Assembly (NCBI GenBank): GCA_050014595.1
Contig: JBEKDA010000022.1
Location: forward strand, 19,129 to 83,128
Reading direction: 5' to 3'
DNA: 64,000 nucleotides
Origin: PALSA-129 sp050014595
GTDB lineage: Bacteria > Acidobacteriota > Terriglobia > Bryobacterales > Bryobacteraceae
Positions 52,937 to 61,549 of this stretch are shown one piece after another. Numbering within the stretch: the stretch's first letter is position 1; each line of letters begins with the position of its first letter. A program made the position numbers and the translations under genes. The notes under the pieces are model-generated. The model was not told the origin of the DNA. It saw nothing but the letters and a program-made list of their open reading frames with translations, and did no database searches.

Positions 52937-53884
52937 TCAGCGGACCCATTCGCCTGCCGACATGCGCAGCGCCACCCGGTTCAGGTTGCGGATGTCCTCG
53001 CCGGGGTTGGCGGAGAGCAGCAGAAGGTCGGCACGCTTGCCGGCCTGGATGGTTCCGGCCTCACCGAGCCGGCGGAGTGCCGCGGCGCCGTGACGGGTGG
53101 CCGCCACGATGACGTCCAGAGGAGGGATGCCGGCGTCCACCAGCAGTTCGGTCTCGCGCTGAATGCCGCCATCGCCGCCGGCCGAAGCTATCGCGATGGG
53201 GATGCCGGCCGAGAACAGGCGGCGGGTGTTGTGTTTGGCGACGTCCAATTGAGGACCGGGACCGATCGAGACCAGTTGGGGCGCTACAAAGATCTGCAGC
53301 GTGCTGAGCAGGGCGACGAAACCGGGGGCAAGGTCGTCGGTATCGGTGACGATGCCGATGAAACCGTTTGCGCCAAGATCCAGTAAGCGGCGCGCGTCGG
53401 CTTGCGTCGAGACATGGCCGGCGGCCTGGATGCCGGCGCCGCGGGCCGCTTGCAGAGCGGCTCCGGCTATGTCCGGTTCGACGTTCCAAATATGAATGAG
53501 CGCGGCATGCGGCACGGCCCGCGCGGCCAGTTGGGCCACCTGGGCGCGGGCGGCGTCCGGCGTGGCGGGGTGGCCGGGAGTGAAGGCGTCGTCGCCGCTG
53601 GCGGGTTTGGGATAGACGTCGATGAGGCCGGGGACCAGGAACTTGCCGGAGCCATCCACCTTGTCGGCTTCCGCGGGAATCTGCACGGTGGAGAACCGGC
53701 CGGCTTCGCGGATACGGCCGCCGGCCACCACCACCACGGAATTGCTGAGCGGCGGGCCGCCCAAGCCATCAATCAGGACCGCCCCGACGATGGCTTTCAT
53801 GTGGCTCTCTTCGGTGGGTTTGCAGGCGCAGCAGAAGACGGCCAGCAAGACGAGCGAGGCGCGCGGCAGCATGGAATCCATCAT
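52937..53884 (-). CDS. Amidohydrolase-like lipoprotein lacking the HxH metal motif
   Basis: 315 residues from ATG 53884 (53881 is one codon later). The N-terminus MDSMLPRASLVLLAVFCCACK gives a lipobox (Phe-Cys-Cys-Ala-Cys). The body is amidohydrolase-like: AVLIDGLGGPPLSNSVVVVA, FLVPGLIDVYP, and AGTIQAGKRADLLLLSANPG near the end. Normally PGLID is followed by xHxH, the metal-binding pair; here it is VYPKP, so the first metal site is missing. GHVSTQADAR and a VAATRHGAAALRR segment remain. Possibly a non-catalytic or altered relative. Confidence 0.72.
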   Translation of the reverse strand: MMDSMLPRASLVLLAVFCCACKPTEESHMKAIVGAVLIDGLGGPPLSNSVVVVAGGRIREAGRFSTVQIPAEADKVDGSGKFLVPGLIDVYPKPASGDDAFTPGHPATPDAARAQVAQLAARAVPHAALIHIWNVEPDIAGAALQAARGAGIQAAGHVSTQADARRLLDLGANGFIGIVTDTDDLAPGFVALLSTLQIFVAPQLVSIGPGPQLDVAKHNTRRLFSAGIPIAIASAGGDGGIQRETELLVDAGIPPLDVIVAATRHGAAALRRLGEAGTIQAGKRADLLLLSANPGEDIRNLNRVALRMSAGEWVR

Positions 53885-53911
53885 AGCCGAGCGCCGCGCC
53901 GTGCGATGCAG

Positions 53912-53917
53912 TACAAT
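53912..53917 (+). promoter_or_regulatory. -10 hexamer TACAAT of the Yip1-family gene
   Basis: TACAAT ends 9 bases before ATG 53927, inside the 42-base gap to the divergent amidohydrolase gene. Confidence 0.45.
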
Positions 53918-53926
53918 TTTGCTGAT

Positions 53927-54685
53927 ATGACACCTGAAAATCGAGCGGTAGTGGAACCCCAGCCCGCGGGAATGGGTGAGCTCGCGCGGCTCACGGGCGT
54001 CTTCTTCGAGCCAAGCAAGACATTTGCGGACGTGGCACAGCGGCCGAGCTGGTTCGTCCCCATGTTGCTGACGGTTCTGTTCGGACTGATCTTCTGCGTG
54101 GTGGTCGGGCAGCGCATCGGCTGGGACAATGTCGCCCAGCAACAGATGGAGAAGCGCATGGCCACGATGTCGCCTGACCAGCGCGAGGCAGCCATGAAAT
54201 CGGCTGACCTGACGAAGAAGATTACGCAGGTCAGTGCGTACGTCATTGCGGTGATCGGGCCGGCGATCGGATATTTGATCGCCGCGCTGGTGCTGCTGGG
54301 GATCGTCGCCGGGATCCTCTCGGCCCCGGTGAAGTTTAAGCAGGTCTTTGCCATCTTGTGCTACGCCGGAATGGTAGGGGTCCTGCAGGCGGTACTGATG
54401 GTGGCAGTGGTATTTCTCAAGAAGAATCCGGCGGATTTCGATATCCAGCATCCGCTGGCGTTTAACGCGGGCGCGCTGATGGATCCGAATGGGCCCAACA
54501 AGTTCCTGTACGCGCTGGCGAGCGCCCTGGACGTGTTTTCGTTGTGGCGGGTTCTTCTCATCGCGGTGGGGCTGAAGGCGGCGGCGGGCAAGAAGCTGTC
54601 TTTCGGCGGTGCGCTGTTTGCGGTGCTGCTGCCGTGGGCCGTATTGGTGCTGATCGGCGCGACGTTCGCCGGAATGTTCGGCTAG
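53927..54685 (+). CDS. YIP1-family integral membrane protein
   Basis: 252 residues. A short cytoplasmic N-terminus with LARLTGVFFEPSKTFADVAQ, the usual lead-in to Yip1-domain proteins, and about five membrane helices (45-68, 118-150, 155-185, 205-225, 230-250). A soluble acidic segment (MATMSPDQREAAMKSAD) separates the first two helices. Function unknown. It is followed 50 bases later by an ECF sigma factor gene. ATG 53927. Confidence 0.75.
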   Translation: MTPENRAVVEPQPAGMGELARLTGVFFEPSKTFADVAQRPSWFVPMLLTVLFGLIFCVVVGQRIGWDNVAQQQMEKRMATMSPDQREAAMKSADLTKKITQVSAYVIAVIGPAIGYLIAALVLLGIVAGILSAPVKFKQVFAILCYAGMVGVLQAVLMVAVVFLKKNPADFDIQHPLAFNAGALMDPNGPNKFLYALASALDVFSLWRVLLIAVGLKAAAGKKLSFGGALFAVLLPWAVLVLIGATFAGMFG

Positions 54686-54735
54686 GAGTCTCCGGCACAC
54701 CGGTTCCGGTAGAATGAATACGTCCGAGGGATACG

Positions 54736-55308
54736 GTGTCGGCGCCACAGGAATTCACGCACCTGCTCGTGAGCTGGCGCAACGGGGATAAGTCCGCGTT
54801 GGACGCGATGACCCCGGTTCTGTACGCCGAACTGCGAAAACTGGCCCGCCATCTGCTGTCCGCCGAGCGTCCCGATCATACTTTGCAGCCCACCGCGCTG
54901 GTGCACGAAGCCTATCTCCGCCTGGTGGATCAAAGGTCCGTGGACTGGAAAAACCGCGCCCATTTCATGGGAATGGCCGCGACCATGATGCGGCGCATCC
55001 TGATCAACCACGCCAAAGCGCATAACGCCGCCAAGCGGGAAGGGTACGCCGACGCGATCACTCTGGACGACGCCTTGGGAGTTTTTACGAATCCCCAGGT
55101 TGACCTGCTGGACCTGGACCACTCGCTCGACCGGTTGACGAGACTGGATCCCCAGCAGGGCAAGGTGGTGGAGTTGCGCTATTTCGGGGGCTTGTCGATT
55201 GAAGAGACGGCCGAAGTGATGGGCATTTCTCCCGCCACGGTGAAGCGCGAATGGGGGACGGCCCGCCTGTGGCTGATCCAGCAACTGGAGGGGCCCGCCG
55301 TACAATGA
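54736..55308 (+). CDS. ECF RNA polymerase sigma factor (TIGR02999-like)
   Basis: 190 residues from GTG 54736. Region 2 (LVSWRNGDKSALDAMTPVLY, LQPTALVHEAYLRLVDQ) and region 4 (QQGKVVELRYFGGLSIEETA, GISPATVKREWGTARLWL) are clear. The HEAYLRLVDQ and HFMGMAATMMRRILINHAK segments are those of the family often next to protein kinases in Acidobacteria and Planctomycetes. Its stop codon is overlapped by the ATG of the kinase gene (ATGA), so the pair is co-translated. TAGAAT (54710-54715) is a possible -10. Confidence 0.92.
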   Translation: MSAPQEFTHLLVSWRNGDKSALDAMTPVLYAELRKLARHLLSAERPDHTLQPTALVHEAYLRLVDQRSVDWKNRAHFMGMAATMMRRILINHAKAHNAAKREGYADAITLDDALGVFTNPQVDLLDLDHSLDRLTRLDPQQGKVVELRYFGGLSIEETAEVMGISPATVKREWGTARLWLIQQLEGPAVQ

Positions 55309-57839
55309 CCCCGGAGCGCTGGGGCGAGATCAAAGCGGTTCTGGCGGGCGTGCTGGAAACCGGCGCCGGCGAACGAAGCGCGACCCTGGATCGCCTCTGC
55401 CATGACGACGCGCAATTGCGCCGCGAAGTGGAGGCGTTGTTGTCGTTCGAAACCAAAGCCGACGCGGTGTTGAACTCCGTGGTAGCGCCGGGGGCGGCAC
55501 TGCGAATGGAGACGCCGGCGCCCCCGGCGATCGGGCCGTATCGCTTGCTGCGCGAAATTGGCCACGGCGGGATGGGAGTGGTCTATCTCGGCGAACGCGC
55601 GGACGGGCAATTCCGCAAGCAGGTGGCCATCAAGCTGATCACCAGCGGCCGGCGCGACGCCGGGCTGGAGCGCCGTTTCCGGCGCGAGCGGCAGATCCTG
55701 GCGCAGCTCGAGCACTCCGGCATCGCGCGGCTGCTGGATGGCGGCTCGACCGAAGAAGGCCAGCCGTACTTCATCATGGAGTACGTCGAGGGACAGGGGC
55801 TGCTCGAATACTGCGACAGCCACAAGCTGGGCGTCACGGAGCGGATCCGGCTGTTTCTGGAGGTGTGCGACGCGGTGGCGTATGCCCACCGGCAACTCAT
55901 CGTGCATCGCGATCTGAAGCCGGGCAACATCCTGGTGACCGCGCAGGGCACGCCTAAGCTGCTCGATTTCGGACTGGGCCAAGCGCTGGAAGCGGGCGAA
56001 GGCGCGGAGGAAGTCACGCAGGCCGGGTTTCCCATGATGACCCCCGCCTATGCCAGCCCCGAGCAGGCGCGCGGAGAGCCCTACACGGTATCGAGCGACG
56101 TCTACTCGCTGGGAGTGATTCTCTACGAACTGCTGGCCGGGCTCCGGCCCTACAAAGTTCCGACCGGGTCTTACATCGAACTGGCGCGCGTGATCTCGGA
56201 GCAGGAGCCGGTGGCGCTGGGACAAGCGGCGGGCAGCGGGACGGCCGAAGCGGCGGAGTTGCGATCGAGCACGCCCGAGCGGCTGCGGCGGCGCCTCTCG
56301 GGCGACCTGGAACGGATCGTCGCCAAGGCTCTCGCCAAGGATGTGCGGCTGCGCTACGGCGGCGTGCCGGAGCTGGCCGACGATTTGCGGCGGCACCTTG
56401 ACGGGCGGCCCGTCAAGGCGCGCCCGGCCACGTTGCGGTACCGCGCCGGGAAGCTGCTGCGCCGCCATCGCGTGATGCTGCCCGCGGCGGCGGCGGCGCT
56501 GGTTCTGATCTTGAGTTTCGCGGCGGCCACGTGGTGGGAAGCGCGGCGCGCGGAGCGGCGCTTCCAGCAGGTGCGAAGCCTGGCGCATGCGGTGATGTTC
56601 GAACTCGACGACGCCATTGCCAGGCTGCCCGGCTCAACCGCGGCGCAGGAGTTGCTGGTGGCGCGCGCCCTCCAATACCTGCGGAGCCTGGCGCGCGATG
56701 CCGGCAACGATGCGGGCCTGCAGCGGGAAGTGGCTTTGGGCTATGAGCGTGTCGGCATGGTGCAGGGCTACGCGGGTGAATCCAATCTGGGCCGCGTGCC
56801 GGCGGCGCTGGCCAGTTTTCAGAAAGCGGAGGAGATCCTGGGACGTCTGGTGGCGCGCGCCCCTTCCGACCGTTCCCTGCGCCACGACTACTTCCGGGTT
56901 ACCAGCGAGTTGGCGGTCACCTACGGCAACAGCGGACAGTTTCAGAAGGCTACGGATATGGTCCGGAAACATCTGGCGGAAGCGGAAGCCTCTTTTCGGG
57001 ACCAACCTTCCGACCTCGCCGCGATGCAGGACCTGATCGCGGCCACTTACAACGTGGCCGACGCGCTCACCAATCAGCAGAAGTACGCCGATGCCATCCC
57101 CTTACGGCTGCGCGGCCTGGAAATGGCGCGCAAACTGGTCGAGCTGCAGCCGGGATACGCGGAGGCGGAACGGTCGCTGGCATTGGCGGAGAAGAAGCTG
57201 GCGGCGTTGCTGGGGGTATCGCAGCGGTACCAGGAGAGCCGCGAAGAATATGAGCGGGCGCGCGTGATCGATGAACGGCTGAGCGCGCGAAATCCGTCCA
57301 ACATGCGGGCGAAGCTCGACCTCTCGTTCGACTACAGCGACCTCGGCTGGGTGATGGCCCGCATGGGAACATACCCCGAGGCGCTGGCGTCGCACCGGCG
57401 CGCCCTGGCGCTGCGCGAGGAAGCGGCCCGGGCCGATCCGAACGATGTTCGGGCGGCCAAAGGCGTGGCCAGCAGCACCACACGCATCGGCACGACGCTG
57501 CGCAGGATGGGCAATTTCGACGAAGCGCTGGCGGAATCGCAGCGGGCCGTGGCCCTCTATGAAGACTTGACGAGGCGATCGACGGCGGACTGGGCGACCG
57601 TGGAGGACCTGGCCGACACCCACTCCGATGTCGCGGAGGCTCTGGTGGGACTGGCGGCGCGGCGCGGCGCTCCGGCGGCGCGCCGACAGGATTACCGGGC
57701 GCGGGCCATCGCCGAGTATCAGAAAGCGGTGGCGTTGTACGAGGGCTTACGCGACCAAGGTGTGCTGCCGAAGGCCCATGAAAAGTATATTGCGGAGTAT
57801 AAAGAGGACATCGAAAAGGTCAGGCGCGGCGCGCAATGA
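55305..57839 (+). CDS. Membrane-anchored Ser/Thr protein kinase with TPR sensor region
   Basis: 844 residues from ATG 55305. A 70-residue N-terminal helical part precedes the kinase domain (about 78-370): GHGGMGVVYLGER (Gly loop), Lys110 in VAIKLI, HRDLKPGN (Asp203), DFG at 221 and TPAYASPEQARGEPYTVSSD. A membrane helix lies near 386-408. The rest is TPR-rich and would be outside the cytoplasm (ALAHRRALALREEAARADPN, EALAESQRAVALYEDLTRRS). The overlap with the sigma factor suggests the kinase controls it or shares its regulon. Ends 20 bases beyond the stop of the convergent methyltransferase gene. Confidence 0.93.
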   Translation: MTPERWGEIKAVLAGVLETGAGERSATLDRLCHDDAQLRREVEALLSFETKADAVLNSVVAPGAALRMETPAPPAIGPYRLLREIGHGGMGVVYLGERADGQFRKQVAIKLITSGRRDAGLERRFRRERQILAQLEHSGIARLLDGGSTEEGQPYFIMEYVEGQGLLEYCDSHKLGVTERIRLFLEVCDAVAYAHRQLIVHRDLKPGNILVTAQGTPKLLDFGLGQALEAGEGAEEVTQAGFPMMTPAYASPEQARGEPYTVSSDVYSLGVILYELLAGLRPYKVPTGSYIELARVISEQEPVALGQAAGSGTAEAAELRSSTPERLRRRLSGDLERIVAKALAKDVRLRYGGVPELADDLRRHLDGRPVKARPATLRYRAGKLLRRHRVMLPAAAAALVLILSFAAATWWEARRAERRFQQVRSLAHAVMFELDDAIARLPGSTAAQELLVARALQYLRSLARDAGNDAGLQREVALGYERVGMVQGYAGESNLGRVPAALASFQKAEEILGRLVARAPSDRSLRHDYFRVTSELAVTYGNSGQFQKATDMVRKHLAEAEASFRDQPSDLAAMQDLIAATYNVADALTNQQKYADAIPLRLRGLEMARKLVELQPGYAEAERSLALAEKKLAALLGVSQRYQESREEYERARVIDERLSARNPSNMRAKLDLSFDYSDLGWVMARMGTYPEALASHRRALALREEAARADPNDVRAAKGVASSTTRIGTTLRRMGNFDEALAESQRAVALYEDLTRRSTADWATVEDLADTHSDVAEALVGLAARRGAPAARRQDYRARAIAEYQKAVALYEGLRDQGVLPKAHEKYIAEYKEDIEKVRRGAQ

Positions 57840-58371
57840 TGCGGGCCGTGTGACGCGAGCGTGGGGGCTCGCCTCGCTCGCTGTAGAAAATCACTTTCCA
57901 ACCGTCGAACTCGGCGCGAAGCTCGCCGGGACGCATCAGGAAATCGGGATTGCGCGGGCGCGTGGCGGGCGCGTCGTCGAGCAGGTGAATAGCGCCTGCG
58001 AAGACGCCGCCGGGACCGACGCCCGCGCGAATTTGCGGAAACAGGTTGCGCTGCAGGTAGAAGAAATCGCAGATCAGGCGGTAGCCCTCCGGAGCGATGG
58101 AGAACTCGTCCCGCTGGAGGTCGGCCAGCGCGCAGTCCACCGGCAGCCCGCCGGCATGCCGGCGCAGCATGGCGATCGCAACCGCGGAAGAATCCACGGC
58201 GGTAACTTGCCACCCCAGCCTCGCCAGGTGCAGCGCGTTGCGGCCCGGCCCGCACGCGAGATCGAGCGCGCGCCCCGGCCGCAGCAGGTCGGCGGCTTCC
58301 ACCAGCAGGGGCTCGGGCGTCAGATCGACGTGATCGGGATTGGAGTAGTGCTCGTCCCAATTGCGGGGCAC
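57820..58371 (-). CDS. SAM-dependent class I methyltransferase
   Basis: 183 residues from GTG 58371 (VPRNWDEHYSNPDHVDLT). Motif I is ALDLACGPGRNALHLARLGW, motif II VTAVDSSAVAIAMLR. The fold resembles TehB/UbiE-type small-molecule methyltransferases; the target is unknown. The frame is open to 58455 but GATAAT ends 6 bases before the GTG at 58371 and the sequence upstream is not protein-like. It overlaps the 3' end of the kinase gene by 20 bases. Confidence 0.83.
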   Translation of the reverse strand: MPRNWDEHYSNPDHVDLTPEPLLVEAADLLRPGRALDLACGPGRNALHLARLGWQVTAVDSSAVAIAMLRRHAGGLPVDCALADLQRDEFSIAPEGYRLICDFFYLQRNLFPQIRAGVGPGGVFAGAIHLLDDAPATRPRNPDFLMRPGELRAEFDGWKVIFYSERGEPPRSRHTARIIARRA

Positions 58372-58377
58372 CGTTCT

Positions 58378-58383
58378 ATTATC
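58378..58383 (-). promoter_or_regulatory. -10 hexamer GATAAT of the methyltransferase gene
   Basis: GATAAT on the minus strand ends 6 bases before the GTG at 58371, consistent with a leaderless mRNA. Confidence 0.4.
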
Positions 58384-58488
58384 GCCAAGGGGCCGGGGCA
58401 GCGGGTCAACACGCGCGAGTAGATGGATGGTCGGCGAGCCTGCCGAGGCTCGCAAAATACGGTGACGGAAGGCGCCGGCCGGTGGGGC

Positions 58489-58547
58489 AGGTCGGCAACC
58501 CGCCTGCCGGCCTCTGCCACTGGCCGCCCAGCGCCGGTTGCCGACCT
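58489..58547. repeat. Perfect 12-base inverted repeat AGGTCGGCAACC/GGTTGCCGACCT
   Basis: The arms are at 58489-58500 and 58536-58547 and flank a GC-rich core with its own CGGCC pairs. The first bases of the adjacent sigma-factor relic (GATCGGCAACC, 58565) closely match the arm, which suggests that the repeat inserted or recombined at that point. Confidence 0.6.
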
Positions 58548-58562
58548 CGAAGGCCTGAATAG

Positions 58563-58680
58563 CAGATCGGCAACCTGCTGGGCGTCAACGAAAGCCGCAT
58601 CTCGCAGATCCACTGGACCGCGCTGAAGAAGATGGCGGTGGCGCCGAGTCGGAGGGGATTCGATCGGCGGCGTCGTTCTA
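58563..58680 (+). pseudogene. Relic of a FliA-type sigma factor, region 4
   Basis: After a TAG stop the frame reads QIGNLLGVNESRISQIHWTA then LKKMAVAPSRR, the helix-turn-helix of region 4 of sigma-28 (FliA/WhiG), whose pattern is EIG..LGVNESR.SQ.H. Nothing of regions 2-3 is present; the upstream DNA is an inverted repeat. It is therefore a truncated fragment, probably cut by repeat-mediated rearrangement. Confidence 0.6.
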
Positions 58681-59313
58681 GCGGCCGTTCAGCAGGGCCG
58701 TGCCTGTGCCGACGCAGCCGTTGTTTCCATTAGGCATACGAAGCGACAGCGTCTTGTGGACCGTGCCCACATGCGCGAGCTCGTCGTTGGTCAGGTCGAA
58801 CTGGGACGGAGACGGCTCCCACCCCTGTGCTGCGCATACGCCGATGAACTCCTCCGCGTCTCCGGGAGGCACGGCGCGGATTGTGAACGAGAGCGTTGCG
58901 CCGCTCGCCTGGCGCGCGATCCGCGCCCGTATGTAGCCGCTGTCCTTGCCGGGGTCGTCGATTCGCGAGGTCTTGGCTACACTGCCCTGGCGCCCGGTTG
59001 CCGTCCCGTGAATCGAGTACATGGCGAACGCGCGAATCTCACCAGGACGCATTGCGGCGAAATTGCAATCGGTTGGCGTCAGCGACGTGTAGAAGCCTTC
59101 CTTGTCGCCGACCATCCCGGGCCGGTAAGCGATCTCGAGGTGATGGGTCTCGTTGGTGCTGGCATCGTTAGCTTGGCGCATTTGAAGGTCCACCACGATG
59201 TTGAAGCAGGGCGTTGGCGCCTTGCCGCCTGGCGCACCCTGCGCCAGCGCCAGGCTTGGCGGAGTCAGGGCAAACGTGAACGCAAAAGCGAGTATCGCAA
59301 TGTGATTCTGCAT
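58678..59313 (-). CDS. Exported protein, unknown function
   Basis: 211 residues. A Sec signal peptide (MQNHIAILAFAFTFALTPPSLALA) is followed by a beta-rich domain with cysteines in PCFNIVVDL, TDCNFA, GVCAAQG and NGCVG, which may form two disulfides. I recognise no family. The start is firm: GGAGGATCTCC is directly upstream of ATG 59313. It is a single gene, convergent to the sigma relic and divergent from the AAA kinase gene 169 bases away. Confidence 0.7.
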   Translation of the reverse strand: MQNHIAILAFAFTFALTPPSLALAQGAPGGKAPTPCFNIVVDLQMRQANDASTNETHHLEIAYRPGMVGDKEGFYTSLTPTDCNFAAMRPGEIRAFAMYSIHGTATGRQGSVAKTSRIDDPGKDSGYIRARIARQASGATLSFTIRAVPPGDAEEFIGVCAAQGWEPSPSQFDLTNDELAHVGTVHKTLSLRMPNGNNGCVGTGTALLNGR

Positions 59314-59467
59314 GGAGATCCTCCTATCGCTACTCTACAGATATCAAGAGCTCATTGTCCCAGACATGAGCCCGATGGGGTAGACGCAATCCTGTACGCA
59401 GCTCAGTCACAGCCTGTTCAATCCGGCGCCGCCGGTGGCGGGGCTGGCTCCCGGCCGCGCTCCCCGT

Positions 59468-59473
59468 TATGAT
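59468..59473 (+). promoter_or_regulatory. -10 hexamer TATGAT of the AAA kinase gene
   Basis: TATGAT ends 8 bases before ATG 59482; a leaderless mRNA is predicted. Confidence 0.4.
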
Positions 59474-59481
59474 GTGGGCTG

Positions 59482-59919
59482 ATGCGGATCGTCGTGCTGG
59501 TCGGCTTGCCCGGCTCGGGCAAGTCCACTTATTGGGAACGGCTGGGCGCGCCGGCGCTGTCGTCCGATCGGATTCGCGGGCTCCTGGCGGATGACGAAAC
59601 CGACCAGACGATTCACGACCGCGTCTTCCAGACTGTGCGGTATCTGCTGCGGCAGAGGCTCGAGCTGGGCCGGCCGGTGACCTATATTGACGCGACCAAT
59701 CTCACGCCCGAAGACCGGCGGCCTTTTCTCGAAATGGGCCGGGCGCATGGGTGCGAGGTAGAAGCGGTCTTCTTCGATGTGCCGCTCGCCGTGTGCCGTG
59801 AAAGGAACGCGCGGCGCCGGCGCGTGGTGCCGGAGGAGGCCCTGGCGAAAATGGCGGCGAAGCTGGTGCCGCCGGCGCTGGAAGAAGGCTTCGCGCGCGT
59901 GACCGTGATCAGTGACTGA
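59482..59919 (+). CDS. Small P-loop kinase (polynucleotide kinase-like)
   Basis: 145 residues. The Walker A motif is LVGLPGSGKSTYWERLG, followed by LSSDRIRGLLADD and YIDATNLTPEDRRPFLEM. This is the AAA_33/T4 Pnkp-type kinase domain, which phosphorylates nucleic acid ends or small molecules. The C-terminal lid region FDVPLAVCRERNARRRRVVP supplies arginines. Stand-alone; it converges on the peptidase gene with a 3-base gap. The substrate is unknown. Confidence 0.82.
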   Translation: MRIVVLVGLPGSGKSTYWERLGAPALSSDRIRGLLADDETDQTIHDRVFQTVRYLLRQRLELGRPVTYIDATNLTPEDRRPFLEMGRAHGCEVEAVFFDVPLAVCRERNARRRRVVPEEALAKMAAKLVPPALEEGFARVTVISD

Positions 59920-59922
59920 GGG

Positions 59923-61530
59923 TCAGCGGCTGAAGGAGAAGACCGGCTCGATGTCGACCGGGATGTCCTTCGCGGCGCCGAGCGCGGCGGCGAGCGAGGG
60001 CGGCATCTGGTCGTACTTCGCGAGCCATGCCTCGGCGCGAGCGCGGTCGCCGGTGGCTTCAATGGTGAGCAGCTCTTTGGCGAGCGCCGCGATGACCCCG
60101 GGGATGCGCGCGTAATCGATGGCGTAACGGCCGCTCGAGTGCGTGACCGCGCGGCCTTCCAGCAGGTAATTCAACTCCATCATCTCGGCGCGGCCATGCG
60201 CTTCGCCGGCGCCGAACCGCAGCGAGCGGAACAGGTCGGCTAGGTAGGAGACATAGTATTCTTCCAGGCGGTCTTTGGGCAGAACTTTGTGATCGACCAG
60301 CCACGCCAGACCGAACATGCCGACCACGTCGGCCTTGGCTTCTTCGAGGCCCGAGTAGGCGGGGCCAATGGCTTCGTTGATGCTCACCTGCTTGCCGTCG
60401 CGATGGGCGAATTCGGGGCCGAGCTCGTGGGCGATCTCGTGCATCAGCGTGCCGGCCAGGTAGCCATCGCCAGAAGCTTTGGCGGCTTGCGCGGGCTGCA
60501 TCAGTTTTTGCGCGAGGGGCAGAATGATGGTATTGACGCGGGCGTCCATGAAATTCTTGAAAAAGATTTTCTTGCTGCCCTTTTTCTGGTGGATGAGCGG
60601 ATCGTTGGGGAGATTGTCGGCCACCGCCTGGTAGCCGTACAGCAGGTCGCCCGCGCGGTAGGGCGCGTCCATGACTTCCATGGGAGTGAGATGGCCGCGC
60701 TTGGACGGGCGCGCGGAGGCCTCCACCGGCAGAGCGTCCTGGAGCTCGGACACGTATTTCTGGTAGACGGCCAGCTTGCGGCTCTCGGCGTCATTGCGGA
60801 TCAGCAGGGACGCGCCATACGAGGTTTTCACGGCGAGCAGGTCGTCGAGGTAAGTTTCGTAAGGGGCGAAGATGACGTCGAACTTGGGATCCTTGAGGTC
60901 GAGCCAGGCGAGGTCGCTGCCGTAGTATTCGTCGCTGAGCAGGGCGGAAGCGCGCAAACGGAGGAAGTTGGCGAAGGCCGGGTCGCCGCTGAGCGCGGCG
61001 GCGTCGCGCAGGTCTTTGGCCATGGGCTCGAGGAATTGCCTGTATTCCGTGTGGTAAGGGACCGCGATCAGCCGGTCGCCCTGGCGCTTGATGACGGTGT
61101 ATGGGTTGTAGATGGCGGCGCGGTCGGTGGGATGTTGCGCGACGTATTGCTCGATTTGGTCGCGCGTCAGGCCGCGGGGATAGAGCTCGTGGCCGGGAGG
61201 CATGGCGTCGGAACCGGCGAACGGGCGATTCTCGTCGAGCAGATCCCAGCGGCTGCCCATGATGGCGAGCAGGCGCTTCAACGCGGCATCGCCGGTACTC
61301 CGGTAGAGCGAGAGGCCGTCGGCATCGCTCTGGCGCCAAAAAACTTCATCGAGCAGCCGGCAGGCATGTACCAGCTTGTCGACCATCTGACGTTCCTGGG
61401 CGGAGAGCGCGGGCGTTAGCGGCATGTCCACCGGCTTCCATCGCGCCAGGCGCTCCGCGGGAGTAGTCTGCGCGGCGGCGGAACACGCCAGCAGCAGGAT
61501 GCCAAACGGCAAGCGGGATTTCCCGTTCAT
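59923..61530 (-). CDS. Zinc peptidase, M49 (dipeptidyl peptidase III)-like
   Basis: 535 residues. A signal peptide with a possible lipobox (FGILLLACSAAAQ) starts the protein. The zinc motif is HEIAHELGPEF (His364, Glu365, His368) and the second acidic motif GLEEAKADVVG (about 395-404), echoing the EE.(R/K)A(D/E) of M49; unlike classic DPP III the first motif is HExxH, not HExxGH. FKNFMDARVNTIILP precedes it. An exported oligopeptide hydrolase is likely. TATCAT ends 6 bases before ATG 61530. Confidence 0.82.
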   Translation of the reverse strand: MNGKSRLPFGILLLACSAAAQTTPAERLARWKPVDMPLTPALSAQERQMVDKLVHACRLLDEVFWRQSDADGLSLYRSTGDAALKRLLAIMGSRWDLLDENRPFAGSDAMPPGHELYPRGLTRDQIEQYVAQHPTDRAAIYNPYTVIKRQGDRLIAVPYHTEYRQFLEPMAKDLRDAAALSGDPAFANFLRLRASALLSDEYYGSDLAWLDLKDPKFDVIFAPYETYLDDLLAVKTSYGASLLIRNDAESRKLAVYQKYVSELQDALPVEASARPSKRGHLTPMEVMDAPYRAGDLLYGYQAVADNLPNDPLIHQKKGSKKIFFKNFMDARVNTIILPLAQKLMQPAQAAKASGDGYLAGTLMHEIAHELGPEFAHRDGKQVSINEAIGPAYSGLEEAKADVVGMFGLAWLVDHKVLPKDRLEEYYVSYLADLFRSLRFGAGEAHGRAEMMELNYLLEGRAVTHSSGRYAIDYARIPGVIAALAKELLTIEATGDRARAEAWLAKYDQMPPSLAAALGAAKDIPVDIEPVFSFSR

Positions 61531-61536
61531 GAAGAC

Positions 61537-61542
61537 ATGATA
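61537..61542 (-). promoter_or_regulatory. -10 hexamer TATCAT of the M49-like peptidase gene
   Basis: TATCAT on the minus strand ends 6 bases before the ATG at 61530; it falls in the 19-base gap to the esterase gene, so the peptidase could have its own leaderless transcript. Confidence 0.4.
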
Positions 61543-61549
61543 TCCCGCG

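Noticed and set aside
54310..54748. Extension of the amidohydrolase frame upstream through the Yip1 gene
   Set aside because: The frame is open to 54748 but reads through the antisense of the Yip1-family gene; the signal peptide and lipobox begin at 53884.
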